DNA of 64,000 nucleotides from Druceiella hillmani (Eukaryota; Arthropoda; Insecta; Lepidoptera; Hepialidae): positions 3,743,501 to 3,807,500 of the forward strand of contig JAYKKI010000095.1 of NCBI GenBank assembly GCA_039881145.1, read 5' to 3'. The notes below the pieces were generated by a model. It saw only the letters and a program-made list of their open reading frames with translations, did no database searches and was not told the origin of the DNA. The translations under genes and the position numbers were made by a program. Positions 22,490-33,738 of this stretch are shown piece by piece (within the stretch, counting starts at the first letter, position 1; each line of letters opens with the position of its first letter).

Positions 22490-24505
22490 ATAGACCTCCT
22501 TCAAACTGCACCACTCCTTCCGGTTTGGGCTTTCTGGGTCTAGTTTATGTCCGCCACCCTATTTATGCCATCTTTCCGCCGTATTTGCGGTCGGCCAACT
22601 TGTCTGTTGAGCTCCAGGGTTCCCTACTACAAGAGAACTTTGCACCGTGAGTCCGACTTTCGAGCGATGTGACCAGCCTACTGCCACTTAAGTTTCGGCA
22701 ATCTCTTGACCATGTCAACAATTTTGCTTTGTCTCCAAAACCACTTATTTGTTCTGTGTTCCTCTAACAAGATCCACACCATCTTCTTTTCCTTTTGCAG
22801 GAAGGTATTTGGTATTATTTAAGTTTCGCCGCCGTAAATGAAGACTGCAAGTACACACTGGTTGAAGATACGTTCTTTTAATTGATTCTTGATGTTCATT
22901 TTGATGGCGAATTCAAATTTTTTACAAAGTTGCCATTCCAATCGTATGCATCTGTCCACTTTGTTAGTCTGGTTCTTTTTACCCGTCTGTAGTTCGCGGC
23001 CCAGCTGCACATACTTATCTACGCGCTCGATTATAGTACTGTCCACATATTTGTTGTAGGTTGATTTCCGACGTCACGACTTTTATCTTGCTCTGATTCA
23101 TTTTGAGTTCTACCGACAGCGAAATCTCGTGCAGTTCCCTGATTACAGTTTATCTGAATTATTTGTAAATAGTACTGTATTGTACGCTAACCTCAAGTTA
23201 TTTAAATGTGTACCTGAAATCAAAATACCTCCATGTTCCCAATCCAGTAGTTTCCAAACGTATTCTACGACAAGAGTAAAAAGTTTGGGTGATATTGTGT
23301 CTCTCTCTGTCTCCTCCTTGTATAAATACAGGATTGTTGTTATATATACAGCTATGTAGTGGTATTCCCAAAGTATTTTTATAGATATTGGCAATCAGGC
23401 TCCTATATCTATGGTCTATAATTGTATCTCTAAAAGATCATTCCGCATTGGAGAATGCTTTTTTTAGTCGATACATGCTAGCCATAGAGAGATGTGGTAT
23501 TCTGCAGGTTTTTTTATAAGCACCCTCACATGGTCTAGGATGCGGCCTAACATACTGCTTCTGTTCCTTTTTTCTAGAATCTCTTTTCTATCCTAATATA
23601 CTGCTTCTATCTCCATTTTTCTAGAAGCTTCTCTTCCCAATTGAAACCATTTCACACATTTCTTGTAACAACTTCTTTGTTTCTGGGTTGTTTGTTTTGT
23701 GTACAAGTTGTTTAAGACTGATACACCGTATACTATGTATCTGTGGCTATTGAGTATGTAGTCGATCTCGTTTTTGTATCTACAATCTGGCTAGCAGCCA
23801 TGTCCATTGTAGAAAAAAAATGGGAAAATGTGCCCTTGTAAGAAAATCCATTTTCCTGCAAAAATTTGCAATCATTTTTCCTCTACTACTCCTTTCAACA
23901 TCCCCTGAAAGACTTCTCATTTTTCTTCCTTTTTCCTTATTTTCATATTTTAATTTCCACTGATGAACTCGTAGGTGATTTTGACAAGTTTTCGAGTCTT
24001 GGTTATAACTTCATTCAACTCTTCAACTTCATGTTCCGATAAGATGTTTGTTGGTATAAATAACTGTATTAAAATTGATTAATGACTCACAATTTGGTGT
24101 TTTAATTGTTTATGATCCAATAGTTCAACTCCATGCTATCTCTCGTCATCACCGCCTTTTTTATATAAAATATGTCAAGACTTGGAGTTTTGTACTTTCT
24201 CCGCAAGGTCTCCGAACCTCTAAGAGACTCATAATGTTCTAGTCAATGTGGTCAAACTGATGATGTAATTTTTCCATTCTATCCTCCTTTGTCAGTGTTC
24301 CATGGTTGTACTCTCCAATGTAAATGTAAGTTTTAAACTTTTTATTATTTTTGTCGTAGTAGTTTGATCATTTCCAGTTATTCTTAGCATTCCTGTCCTA
24401 CCCAGAAACCAGTGTGCTGCTTTTGCTGGATGTCGCAAGTCCGCTGGGGTTTGTACTTTTATATTGGTTGAAGTCTTTAGATAATTTAAATCATCCGTGA
24501 CCATA
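22490..24505 (-). pseudogene. RTE/CFDP2-type LINE: endonuclease plus reverse transcriptase relic
   Basis: Minus-strand reading shows a non-LTR retrotransposon in order. An endonuclease-like region (about 24480-23740) ends with KNEIDYIL and a YGVSVLN stretch near 23750-23775. The reverse transcriptase follows: GDTISPKLF-like residues (read as RDTISPKLF) near 23300, then a catalytic box near 23190 where ADD has become AYN. The thumb region at 23046-22819 includes FNQCVLAVFIYGGET. The C-terminal VGRPQIRRKDGIN is at 22602-22564. Families of this type encode about 900-1000 residues in one ORF; this copy has many stops and frameshifts and a broken catalytic box. A second, shorter copy of the endonuclease part is at 27240-27887. 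Confidence 0.85.
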
Positions 24506-25100
24506 CGTCTTGATGAGTGAGATTATATACATAGCCAGTTACAATTATATTAGAGACAACTCTATACTATAGATGGCTCTGGATCCATTGTTAATTACGA
24601 TTTATATTATTTATTTTGGCATTATGCCAACACCATCATAATATCAACATAACTATCCATAATATAAAAATAATTTATGATATTAGCAATGTAGATCAAA
24701 ACTACCTTTTAACAATGTCTAAATATTTTATCAACTTATGTTTTATTTGAGATATACTTTTAGCAAATAAGTCATGGAATATTCCAGTTTTTGCCAAATA
24801 TAACAAATCCATCAAATGTGTTTATACGACAAATCTTTAACGATGAGTCATTGAAACGAGCTATGACTTATCGTTAAGGATTTGTTGTATAAACTTATAA
24901 CTAATATCGACGTGTTAAGAACGCCAATGTAAAAAATACCACTTCGGAACTTTAATACGCTCTGAATATTTCCACACAATATGATCCTATGAAGTGAACC
25001 AGTAATTTTAAATATCTCAAATAAATGCTTCTCAACATGTCTCAGACAATGCCAGTTAACTGCTTCAGAACTGTTTTAAGCGACATTTCCTGACTTCTTA
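24506..25100. other. No gene recognised
   Basis: AT-rich spacer between the LINE and copia relics. It contains only the palindrome at 24821-24893. Confidence 0.4.
24821..24893. repeat. Inverted duplication (31-bp arms, 11-base loop)
   Basis: 24821-24851 and 24863-24893 are reverse complements with three mismatches. The arms begin TTTATACGACAAATC. Confidence 0.9.
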
Positions 25101-25399
25101 CTTTTCCAAATACGTTAAACTACCCATTAAATTTTGGTAAAAAAGTGTATTATTACAAACATAAGACTTTTAAACATTTAACTTATACCCTATGGATGCA
25201 TTGGAATGATTATAATCTGTGGTACCAAGTATTTTTAACGACTATACAGTACATCGTTCTTGATCAACAGTATTTAACCTATTGTTTTGATTAATATTTA
25301 TTTTCATAACCAAATATTGCTTAATCTATTCGTAATCTTTAATTTTATATTTCAGTCTTAAATTCTGTTTCAAAATGTTTGTTTCATTCTTATTATTAG

Positions 25400-25800
25400 A
25401 AAGTTTAAAAAAATCATCAACGTAAACTACAACCAAAGTTTTTTCTTTTACTATTTTTCATATAAAGGGCCTTATGCCCTTTTTCTTCTTGTTGTAACTT
25501 AAATCCTGATCCTATCCCTGATACTAAGCATAGGTATTTTTTTATAACAATTTTTAATCGAGAAACCTTCAGGCAATACATGTAAATTGTTTTCTTTAAA
25601 TATCCACTAAGAAATGCTGTTGCAATGTCGAAATGAGTTATGTCCACATCTAACTTCACACTCAGAGCGAGCAACAGTCTCAAAGTGGAATACCTCACGA
25701 GTTTCTTGATGATCTGTTCCGGTTTTCTGCAAGAACCCTTTGCTTTCAGTCTGGTACGAAATTTCACATCATTGCCATAAACTAGTATCCGTCTACACTA
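25400..25800 (-). pseudogene. Copia reverse transcriptase relic
   Basis: The frame from 25767 contains VRYSTLRLLLALSVKLDVD followed by THFDIATAFLSGYLKKTIYM, a typical copia reverse transcriptase N-terminal block. After a frameshift near 25440 a VVVYVDDFF catalytic box is readable; the YVDD codons lie at 25413-25424 on the minus strand. Both catalytic aspartates of the box are retained although the gene is broken. Downstream reading (about 25400-25300) continues in copia style with LKQNLRLKYKIKD. Confidence 0.85.
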
Positions 25801-26399
25801 TATACATTCACGTTATTTGGAGTAACGACAACGACCCCACACTGTGTCCCTGACATCGTCATCTCGTCATTAATCTTCTAGTTAATGCACATGTTGACAT
25901 AATGGAATCTTTCGGGTTTATTTCTTTCTTTTTTTTCTACTAGAGTTTCTTTGTTCTGATAAGTTTCAATTTACTTTTACATTATTTATTTTAACATTTT
26001 TATTGTGCGTTTCCTTGTAATTTTTCGTCCTATTCGGTAATGTTATCTTTCAGTGTGGTTTTTTCCACTTTTTGGATGTCTTCCTCTAAGTTCCCACCCA
26101 AACCTCTTTTGAAGATTTTTCCAGCTATGAAGTAATAGGTCTGTTTTTTAAATAGTCACTTGTATTTGCAAATTCTGCTCAAAATTGCTTATCTAATTGC
26201 GCTTCAAACTTTAAGCATAATATTTTCACCACTAGGGTATGGTTTAATATTTCAGACCACTCGTTCTTTCAGGAGTATAAGTTTATCTTCTGGTGTATAA
26301 TGCCAATGGTGTATAATTTTCCTTTCCTTTTTAAAAACCTTTCAAAATAGTCATTCTAGTACTCACAATCATTGTCAATTTCCAAGATTTAAATTTTTT

Positions 26400-26955
26400 C
26401 TTCTGGTGAATTTCTATAAATGATTTGAATCCCTTGAAATAATTGAATGTCTTACTTATTGTTTTAAAAACAAACGAAAGTTTTACTGCTGAATTCGTCT
26501 ATAAACTGTAGAAAATAACTTGCACCACTAATATATTTACAGTATAGGGCCACATATATCTGCATAAATGAGTTGAAAATTCTATTTATCTCGGATTCTA
26601 AGTGAGAAAGGTAGCTGAGACCGGTTTCCTTCACACCAAAATTTCCAGTTTGATTTGCTAGCAACAACATTTTCAAGATAATCAAATACTTTCACAAGGC
26701 CATGCTTTGTCAAATGTATGTAGTTGCTGTTTATGTGCCAAATTCTAGTGCGAGATGTAAACCATCTAACACACTGTCAATGTCAAGAAACAGTTTTTTT
26801 GGTTGTAGGTTAAGTTCATCATCTATAAAGTGAGTTCTTGCAATCATGTCACGTTGTTTATTTTGTATAAAGCTACGTCTGGGCTCAAAATGTACACAAT
26901 TTCCATTTTTTATTAATCCACTGCCTGATAATAAGTTTGTGGTCAGTCTCGGCAT
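26400..26955 (-). pseudogene. Copia integrase relic (pre-integrase and core)
   Basis: The frame 26955-26731 has MPRLTTNLLSGSGLIKNGN, matching the copia block between protease and integrase. The frame 26685-26464 contains NSFMQIYVALY, GASYFLQFIDEFSSKTFVCF and related residues, which correspond to the conserved start of the integrase core (family pattern HTDLCGP...YFLTFIDDYSRKTFVYF). In this copy the first catalytic aspartate position reads QIYVALY instead of HTDLCGP, so the active site is damaged. Confidence 0.85.
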
Positions 26956-26959
26956 TTAA

Positions 26960-27145
26960 AAGATATTCTTCAAAGTTATCTTGTAATATAACTTGTCATC
27001 ATTTCCACATCACCAGAACATAAAATTGGAATCTTTGTTTTCTTAGGTTTAAGTAAAATAATATTCAGTAGACTCAACAAGTGTGACGTGTTTGTCAACC
27101 AAGTTGTGTTCGTTAGTGATGGCAAGAATGCTAGCCAAATCAATA
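26960..27145 (-). pseudogene. Copia protease region relic
   Basis: Minus-strand reading gives WLTNTSHLLSLLNIILL and KPKKTKIPILCSGDVEM, matching the copia stretch after the DSGA protease box (family style: ...NKTKIPILGSGDV). The DSG box itself is missing at the junction with an inverted fragment (27157-27222). Confidence 0.65.
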
Positions 27146-27156
27146 TCCTCCTTTAA

Positions 27157-27222
27157 ACCAAAAATCGGAGAAGAAATAGATAAACTCTTTGAACGTTTTT
27201 TTGTCTCAGTGGATGTCTATAA
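27157..27222 (+). repeat. Inverted scrap of copia gag
   Basis: AAACCAAAAATCGGAGAAGA through GTCTCAGTGGAT is the reverse complement of 27888-27950 in the same element, with a few differences and small indels. The pair faces each other across the LINE fragment. Confidence 0.8.
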
Positions 27223-27239
27223 GATGGTTTATCGATTCC

Positions 27240-27887
27240 AATGCCTACTGGCTAAAACTTTGCAATCATATTTCCTCTGCTGTTCCTTTCGACGTAGCCA
27301 AAGCCCCCGTTAAAGGCCTCTCAATTTTCTTTCTTTTTTTCATTTTCACATTAAGATGTCCAATGATGGAATCGTAGGTGATTTTTACAAGTTACCGAGC
27401 CTTGGTTATACTCTCATAAATTTCTTCCACCGTATGTTCTGATGAGGTGCTTGTTGGGGGTAAACTTACATGACTTGTAGTTATTTTCTTGATATACTCA
27501 GTACAGTATAAATAACTCTCTCATAAATTGACCCATGACCCAAAATTTGATGTTCTAATCGTTTATGAACTATTATTTCCACACCACGCTCTTTCTTGCC
27601 ATCATAGTCTTTTTTATGACATTAGATATGCGCAGACTTGTAGTTTTGTGCTTTCCTCTAAAGGTTTCTGAATCTTTAAGAGATTCAAAATGTTCCAGTG
27701 AAAGCTGTCGAGCTCATGATGTAATTCTTCTATTCTATCGTCCTTTTCCAGTGTTTTATAGTTATACTCACCAATGTAAATGTAAGTTTTATACTTTTTG
27801 TTTTTATTTTGTTGTAGCTTGATAATTCCTAGGGATTCTTAGTATTCTTGTCCTAGCCCAAAACCAATCTGCTGCCTGCTATTATTG
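27240..27887 (-). pseudogene. Second RTE/CFDP2-type LINE endonuclease fragment
   Basis: DNA of this segment aligns with 23870-24430 (shared phrases include GTAGGTGATTTT, GAGTCTTGGTTATA-like, and CCAATGTAAATGTAAGTTTTA). On the minus strand, TLEKDDRIEELHHELD and PPTSTSSEHTVEEIYESITK are readable, typical of the CFDP2-like endonuclease (family: YAPTS...DEEVEEFYE...). No reverse transcriptase follows, so only the 5' part of the element is present, enclosed by copia sequence on both sides. Confidence 0.8.
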
Positions 27888-27889
27888 AA

Positions 27890-28265
27890 ATATCCACTGA
27901 GACAAAAAACGCTGAAAGCGTTTGACTGTTTCTTCTCCGATTTTTGGTTTAAAAGAGGACATTGATTCGTATAACGGCCTGTTTCCTTGCATTTATAGCA
28001 GGATATTGTTTCCCCAGTTTTGAAGTTTGATGTTGAATTTGGCATACTTGATTGGTCGTCGGTCGACTCAGTTTAAGAGTGGTACCAACTTTTTGGGTGT
28101 GTCTTTTACTGTGCCAACTTTGTGCGAATAAGCTGTACTGCATTTCGTTTTGCCGATTTCCATATCAAGTAGTTTGTTCGTGATTGTATGGGTAGTTATT
28201 GCAATACCTGATTGCACTATTTCTATGACCATTCGTGAAAAACGTGCGGGTAAATCGGCTAACAA
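27890..28265 (-). pseudogene. Copia gag relic with zinc knuckle
   Basis: The frame from 28265 reads MLADLPARFSRMVIEIVQSG and ITNKLLDMEIG, a standard copia gag C-terminal block (family: LLAGLP...IEHSGI...KTKLLDME). After a frameshift, CYKCKETGRYTNQCP follows at 27955-28010. This is a CCHC-type zinc knuckle spaced C-x2-C-x9-C; its histidine is replaced (family GHY, here GRY), so it probably cannot bind zinc. Two frames are needed to read the domain, hence a pseudogene. Confidence 0.85.
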
Positions 28266-28300
28266 CGGAGAACAAACAAACTTGTCATTAATTTTAAAAC

Positions 28301-29150
28301 AACCCTCAACCGCTGTGAAGGATCCACTATTTGTATTACATATTTCGACACATTTTTATACTTTTCTAATATGATTGAAATCAAATGACGAAGCAAAGTA
28401 ATTCATTTTGAAAACTTGAATCGGCTAATGAAATTTGCAATGTTGTCTACAATTATTCGTATTATTTGTCTCTTTCCTTTGTGCCAACTCGCACAGTGCT
28501 AGATCTACAATGCAAAATACTGTTGCTTCGGAAACTTTCTGTTTAATACATTTATTAATCTCTTCCAAAACGAGCAAATTATCTGCTGCGAATGCCGAAT
28601 CGTCGTAATATTTTCCTTTGAGTGTCTATACGTTCATTACAAAATTGCAACTCATTTTTGTACTCTGAAACTCAACTCATTTTCGAAACTCAATGAAAGT
28701 TAAATTTTAAAACATTAAAAATATGTAACCGGGCCCATAACCTATCAAAACATATTGATTAATGAACTGGAAGTGATTTTGTGGAAGGTTGATTGCAGCA
28801 TAGATAAACTAGATTAGATATAGCCAACAACAATTATTATATAGAGAACTTTACCTGATGGCAGGCTCCAGTAGTATTATGGACTATGATTTACATTGTT
28901 ACTTTAATATTATGCCAAAACTTTCTACTATGATTTTCATACGTATAATGCTTCACTTCAGTACCATTTCTATAGCATTTTTGAAGGGCTTAGGCTATGT
29001 CCTTGTACTCATCTCAAATCAATCCTCTTTTTGAAGGTAAGAATGTTACTTTTAGGCCACTCATCACCCATCACATCATATTTAAACGGAATTGTTTAGG
29101 GATTAGCTTAAATGTAAGTTTATTTTAAAATTAATTTGTTAAAAACATAA
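28301..29150. other. No gene recognised
   Basis: The first part may hold the decayed gag N-terminus or leader of the copia relic, but no conserved block could be read. The remainder is AT-rich. Confidence 0.35.
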
Positions 29151-29773
29151 TTAACCGTTTTGGTGCCATTGTTTTTTACTCATATATACTTAAAAATGCC
29201 AAAGAAATCTTTTGTTTTTGATGTCACTTACCCTAGTCTCGAAAAAAAACTGTATCTATTCCAAAAATCATCCAATTTTAATAATTTTTTCGGTGTTTTC
29301 TTAATAAAAACTTGTACAAGGATAATAAAATACAAAGAAAATTATAGAAATATATATTGTGAACAAAAATTATAACAAATCACATCGTCATTTTCGCAGT
29401 CCGGTACATCCTCCGTATCAGCAAAATAATTGTTATCGTCAATATTATCACTATCACTCAAAATTTGTATTACGCCAAATTGTGAGCGCACCACAATGTC
29501 ACTCCCACTATCACTTTCTTCACAACTTGAAAAACGATCATTTTCACTCGAATTATTTTCGTATTCCGACATTATGGGTTAAAAATTTTCTTTTCCTGGA
29601 TCCTTTTTATATTGTAATTACTAATAATATTATAATTTGAACTTTATGTAACAAGCAGAAAGATAAAAAATTAGCGATGCTTGCGAGCGACCTCCCCTAC
29701 CGCGCTAAACAGCAACTAATTTAGTTAGTACGCGCACGAGCGCGATGGCGCTCGTCGGCACTCTAACGGTTAA
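29151..29773 (-). mobile_element. Short non-autonomous piggyBac element
   Basis: Both ends show TTAA followed by CCGTT. On the left TTAACCGTTTTGGTGCCA starts at 29151; on the right the reverse complement reads TTAACCGTTAGAGTGCCGA, ending at 29773. The TTAA target duplication and CC-starting inverted ends are diagnostic of piggyBac. The right subterminal region (29680-29765) is GC-rich with several GCGC motifs. About 620 bp remain of an element that is usually ~2.4 kb; only the transposase N-terminus survives. Confidence 0.85.
29342..29572 (-). pseudogene. Acidic N-terminal fragment of a piggyBac transposase
   Basis: The 76-codon frame starts MSEYENNSSENDRFSSCEES and is strongly acidic and serine-rich throughout (DSGSDIVV, SDSDNIDD). 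PiggyBac transposases start with such an acidic low-complexity region before the DDD catalytic core. Its start lies about 200 bp inside the right terminal repeat, where the gene normally begins. The core is absent. The assignment rests on position and composition, not on a conserved motif. Confidence 0.55.
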
Positions 29774-31602
29774 TTAAACCATCGGAATCATGCCCCGACG
29801 ATAACTGTCGCGTGGTCGAGAGACAGTGATAATCGTGTAGTGAAAACTGCTGTCATATTAATTACTGTTTAGTAGAAGTTACACGTTAAGTTTTTAAATA
29901 TTCTATACTATCTTCTGATTTACAGTTATTCTTTCGCCGATATAAAGGTCTTCACATAAGTTTTTACTTGTCATGGTACTCCATAATTATTTCTTGTCCC
30001 AGAGTTAGCTATGCACCTCATAGAGGACATATAATATTATATTTTGCTTAACACTTGTTGTAAAGTGCTACAAGTAGTTAAAAATTTGTTTATATAATTG
30101 GAGTTGGCTTTGAAAAAGGTGAATCAAACGAAATTATATTTTGTATTTTTTGTATCGTATCCAGAAACACACGGAGTTTCTGTGCACACTTGAAACATAT
30201 ATATTAATATTTGGACTTCCTCTATTGCGTCTTCAGCTATTAATGTTAAGTTTCAAAATTGGAGACATAAAGTCAAATCTCGACGATAAGTAGCCACTCG
30301 GAGGCGGTGTGCGCCCATTCGTCCGGAAGTCGACTAGATATCCCAATGCGAAGATACAACCGAGCGGTTTGCTTTGCTAAGCATTGCCTTTGCACAACAG
30401 TTGGTCGGTTGACTTGATTCGGGTTAAGGTACAGTCACAAGCAAAATATACTCACCATAGAATTTGTTTTCCTTCAACAGTAATTTCACTTTATATTTTG
30501 TAAGTATCAGAATAGCAATTATCTGATTTTAATGCTTACATCTTGTGTAATAATTGTCTGGTTATGACTGTGCTTGTTTGAGGTGAGTTAATAACTAAAG
30601 AAAAAAAAAACAATGTAATCATGGAGGTATCCATGATCGCTGGGTGAATGTTAATTATACTCATTTCACACAGATATATTTTCCTGTTACCAGTTCCTAA
30701 ATGTTTGTGCGAATTTAATTATTTTGACTTATGAGTAGTTTAATAATTACATTCTATTTACCATCGATATGTAAATAACTTATCGATGGTAAATTGAATG
30801 TAATTATTACAAAAAAATATTTAAAATGTTATATATCAGTTTTGCGTAAATAACCCTGTTGTACAAGTGTTAAACTCGCACCACGAGGGACATACTTTGA
30901 TCCTATAAAAATTTAAACCTTTAAGGATTCGCTCTATAAATATATAGCCTAGTACGTCTTTCAGACGCGTGAGATAAATAGGTTGGTTGTTTATATTTCT
31001 TAAATTTATTGGAAGTTGGCCGCAAAGAACTGCTCACTTAATATCATTATCCTGATTTGTTTCTAGTTTTTCTTTATACACGTGGTTAAAAAGTTAAGGT
31101 AGAGGGGAGAGGATTGGTCAGTGGAGAAGTGGGAACAGCGGAAATCATTTAGCGACTCACTACTTGCAAAGGACAGCCGTATCAGAAAATATTAATGGAT
31201 ATTTTAAATTTTATTTTAAAAGACTTTTTTAAAAATTCATTCGGTGGAGTTAGGCAGAAAAAAATAGTTGCATTTAAATAAAATTATTAAAAGTTTATTT
31301 CTATGTATTCGCGTAATTTAACTAAGTTTTCTGCAAAAAATTGTCATCATCAGTGATAAACTGAAAGAGATATGATGTTACAACTTACAGACGGACGGAG
31401 AGAAATAACGAAACTATTCGGGTCACTTTTTGCCATTTGGTTACGAAGCATTCCAATAAATTAAGTTCAATGGAGTTTGGCGGTTTTGGGCCCTTGAGAG
31501 AACAGATTCGAAATTATCCCCAACCAAATGTACTGAATGCCTAGTGTATAATATGCAAACATTGAAGTTTGATATTTTTTTAGAGCTGTGTAATAATAAT
31601 TT
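29774..31602. other. No gene recognised; small GC-richer stretch
   Basis: 29780-29850 and 30290-30430 are less AT-rich than their surroundings (GGAGGCGGTGTGCGCCC, CCGAGCGGTTTGC) and could be regulatory or part of an untranslated exon. No long open frame or clear splice context supports a gene. The palindrome at 30741-30809 lies here. Confidence 0.35.
30741..30809. repeat. Inverted duplication (29-bp arms, 11-base loop)
   Basis: 30741-30769 and 30781-30809 are reverse complements with one mismatch. The inner ends are CCATCGATA and TATCGATGG. Confidence 0.9.
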
Positions 31603-31700
31603 ATTGAATATATTTGGCGTTAATTTTGTAGAAATCCATTTTTCACGACTAAATGAAACTACGTGATGTAGTATTATTTCTACTTTCTTTAAGTTCTTTA

Positions 31701-31741
31701 CCACGACCTAGGTTTCGTTGTATTACAACATCTTCAGGTGG
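31701..31741 (-). ncRNA. Hammerhead-ribozyme-like motif, left arm of E3
   Basis: On the minus strand all parts (CCAC, CTGAAGA, GTTGT-AAT-ACAAC, GAAA, CCTAGGTC, GTGG) are intact. Confidence 0.6.
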
Positions 31742-31812
31742 ACTATTAGCAGATATCTTTGCTAATAGCCCATCTGAAGATGTTGTAACACAAAGATATC
31801 TTTACTAATAGT

Positions 31813-31853
31813 CCACCTGAAGATGTTGTAGTACAACGAAACGTAGGTCGTGG
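31813..31853 (+). ncRNA. Hammerhead-ribozyme-like motif, right arm of E3
   Basis: CCAC and GTGG close stem I, and the core CTGAAGA and GAAA are intact. The stem II loop changes from AAT to AGT, and stem III reads CGTAGG instead of CCTAGG, removing one of its two pairs. Confidence 0.55.
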
Positions 31854-31910
31854 TAAAGAACTTAAAAAAAGTAGAAATAATACTACATCACGTAATTTCA
31901 TTAAAATGTA

Positions 31911-33728
31911 AATATTAGATTATAAACATTTTAATGATAGTATCCGTAAACGCTTTAGATCATTTCCAGATTAAAAAACATTGATTACTAAAGAAAAACA
32001 ATTTCGGAGTACCTACTGACTTCTTAGCAATTTAATTATCTATTTATACTTTAGAAATGCTTTGATTACAGAATAAAACGTTCATCCAAGCTTACTTAAT
32101 TACAGCTTTCGTAGCTATAGCAACAAAAAACAAAAAGTTCCAGCTATGAAGTGTTTTAATATATTTTGTTTGTTTATCAATCCCTTGTCCATTTATACAA
32201 GCTTCATTTATGATCCCACCTTTCACTAAGGTGATATTCTAGGGAAACTTGCCAATATCCTTTAACACCCATAAGTTTTATGTAAAAACCTACATTTCAT
32301 ATTGACGTTTATCAGTACTAGTTGATTTCGCTGTGACAAGGATACGGAAAGTATAAAAAAAATTTTTTTTTTATTCACACGTGTGTCACTATAATTCAGT
32401 ACAGCGGATATACTAATGGAACAAATTCGATATGGATCGTCTTAAGAATATTTTTAAAAAAATTTCGATTTTCTTGAAGAGATTCGGTCATCATATTGAA
32501 TGATGCGAACAAAAATGAAACTTTCATAACGGGCAGAGGATTCATAGACAAGCAAACAATATTAAAACACTTCATAGAAGCAGTTTGTGTTTTTTTTATT
32601 ATCTTGGCTCCAAAAACTGCGACTGTTAATTGAATGAAAGTTTTGTTCTGTAATCAGAGCGTTCTTAAAATAAATACAGATAATAAAAATGTTAAGGAGT
32701 TACATTAGTTAATAAAAATGTTAAGGAGTAATAATTATTTTTAATATCTTCCAAGCCAAAGTTGCTATAAAGATTCACATGAATTCACAGGATAAACTTC
32801 ACAGGATGCGCGGGAACACAGCCAATGGCTTAACCTTGAACTTGACCTTGTTGTTTTATTGCTTTGAAGAACAGTATTTTTATTTCAATCGATATACTTA
32901 AGTCATATTTTTTTAACATCAATGTTTTTTTAGCCTAGCAATAATCTAATGCGTTTACAAAGATTGTCACTAAAATGTAATTATAAAGATATTTATTACA
33001 TTGTTGTAAAAAATCCTCAAGCTCCAGTTTGTGCACAACGTGACTAGATGTTTAGCATTTTTTTTGGTAATAAATTTGAACTTCTTCGTTTAGGGAACCA
33101 AAAATTGCCGGTCTCCTTTCCAGTATTATTTGTTTGTAGTTAACGCATAAATATATTGTCATAGATTTTTTCCAGAGAAACGGAAATTGGTGCTTTTTAT
33201 TCTAATAGGAGTGGAGATTTTATTAGAGTGGACATTTTAATGATATTAAGTTAGTTTATCCATTATTTATTTTAATATTATTAAGCATGGATTCCATTTT
33301 TATTAGACTCTTAAATTTTTTATTGATATTTGTTACTATGTTTTATGCAGTCATACCTGCTAATTTTATAAAGAGGGAAGTTTTGTTTACTAGTCTTGTT
33401 TTCAGGAATTACCACAAAAACTGCTTATTCAATTGATATGAAACTTACATTTTTGAATAGCTTATTATAACATACAGGATATATTATACCTATTATAGAA
33501 AGCATAGGTAATGAGCGTTAACAATTAAAATGGGTGCATTTTTGAGTTAAAGTTTTAAACCATTATAGCTATATTAAAATAAAAAAAGTTAAACAGTATA
33601 AGGCGCTAATTGAAACAAGTTTTCTGTTATGACCCGCTTTACGTTGCAAAATCAGACTGTAGAAATATTTTGAGTTAAATAACATCTATTTATTAGAGGT
33701 TATTTGTTTTAAGCATATTTTTACAAAC
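31911..33728. other. No gene recognised
   Basis: AT-rich. A short tandem duplication of TTAATAAAAATGTTAAGGAG lies around 32680-32730. Nothing else stands out. Confidence 0.4.
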
Positions 33729-33738
33729 TTAAACCACA

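Larger units (their letters stand above)
25150..28300 (-). mobile_element. Ty1/copia-type retrotransposon relic
   Basis: Read on the minus strand the order is gag with zinc knuckle (28265-27890), protease region (about 27140-26960), integrase (26955-26400) and reverse transcriptase (25800-25400). Integrase before reverse transcriptase is the copia order. A LINE endonuclease fragment and an inverted scrap of copia interrupt it between gag and protease. No long terminal repeats were found, and every domain carries stops or frameshifts, so the copy is dead. Confidence 0.85.
31603..31910 (-). mobile_element. Palindromic hammerhead-bearing element E3
   Basis: The tail (ATTGAATATATTTGGCGTTA) is on the left, so the orientation is minus. 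The right arm contains an internal duplication: a segment with TAATAGCCCATCTGAAGATG (31769 onward) is followed by a second with TAATAGTCCACCTGAAGATG (31807 onward). The right end is eroded (TTTCATTAAAATGTAA against the family TTTCATTTAATTGTGA), and no convincing flanking duplication was seen, so this may be an older copy. Confidence 0.88.

Noticed and set aside
27083..27377. Plus-strand ORFs across the copia/LINE junction
   Set aside because: They cover the inverted copia scrap and the antisense of the LINE fragment; no continuous domain.
29359..29640. 93-codon plus-strand ORF rich in His and Tyr
   Set aside because: It is the antisense of the acidic piggyBac-type frame at 29342-29572.
31603..31910. 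Palindromic family considered as ordinary TIR-type MITEs
   Set aside because: The ends are not symmetrical (single tail), flanking duplications vary in length, and a 5'-truncated copy has its own duplication; a retroposon explains more. A MULE-like foldback MITE remains the main alternative.
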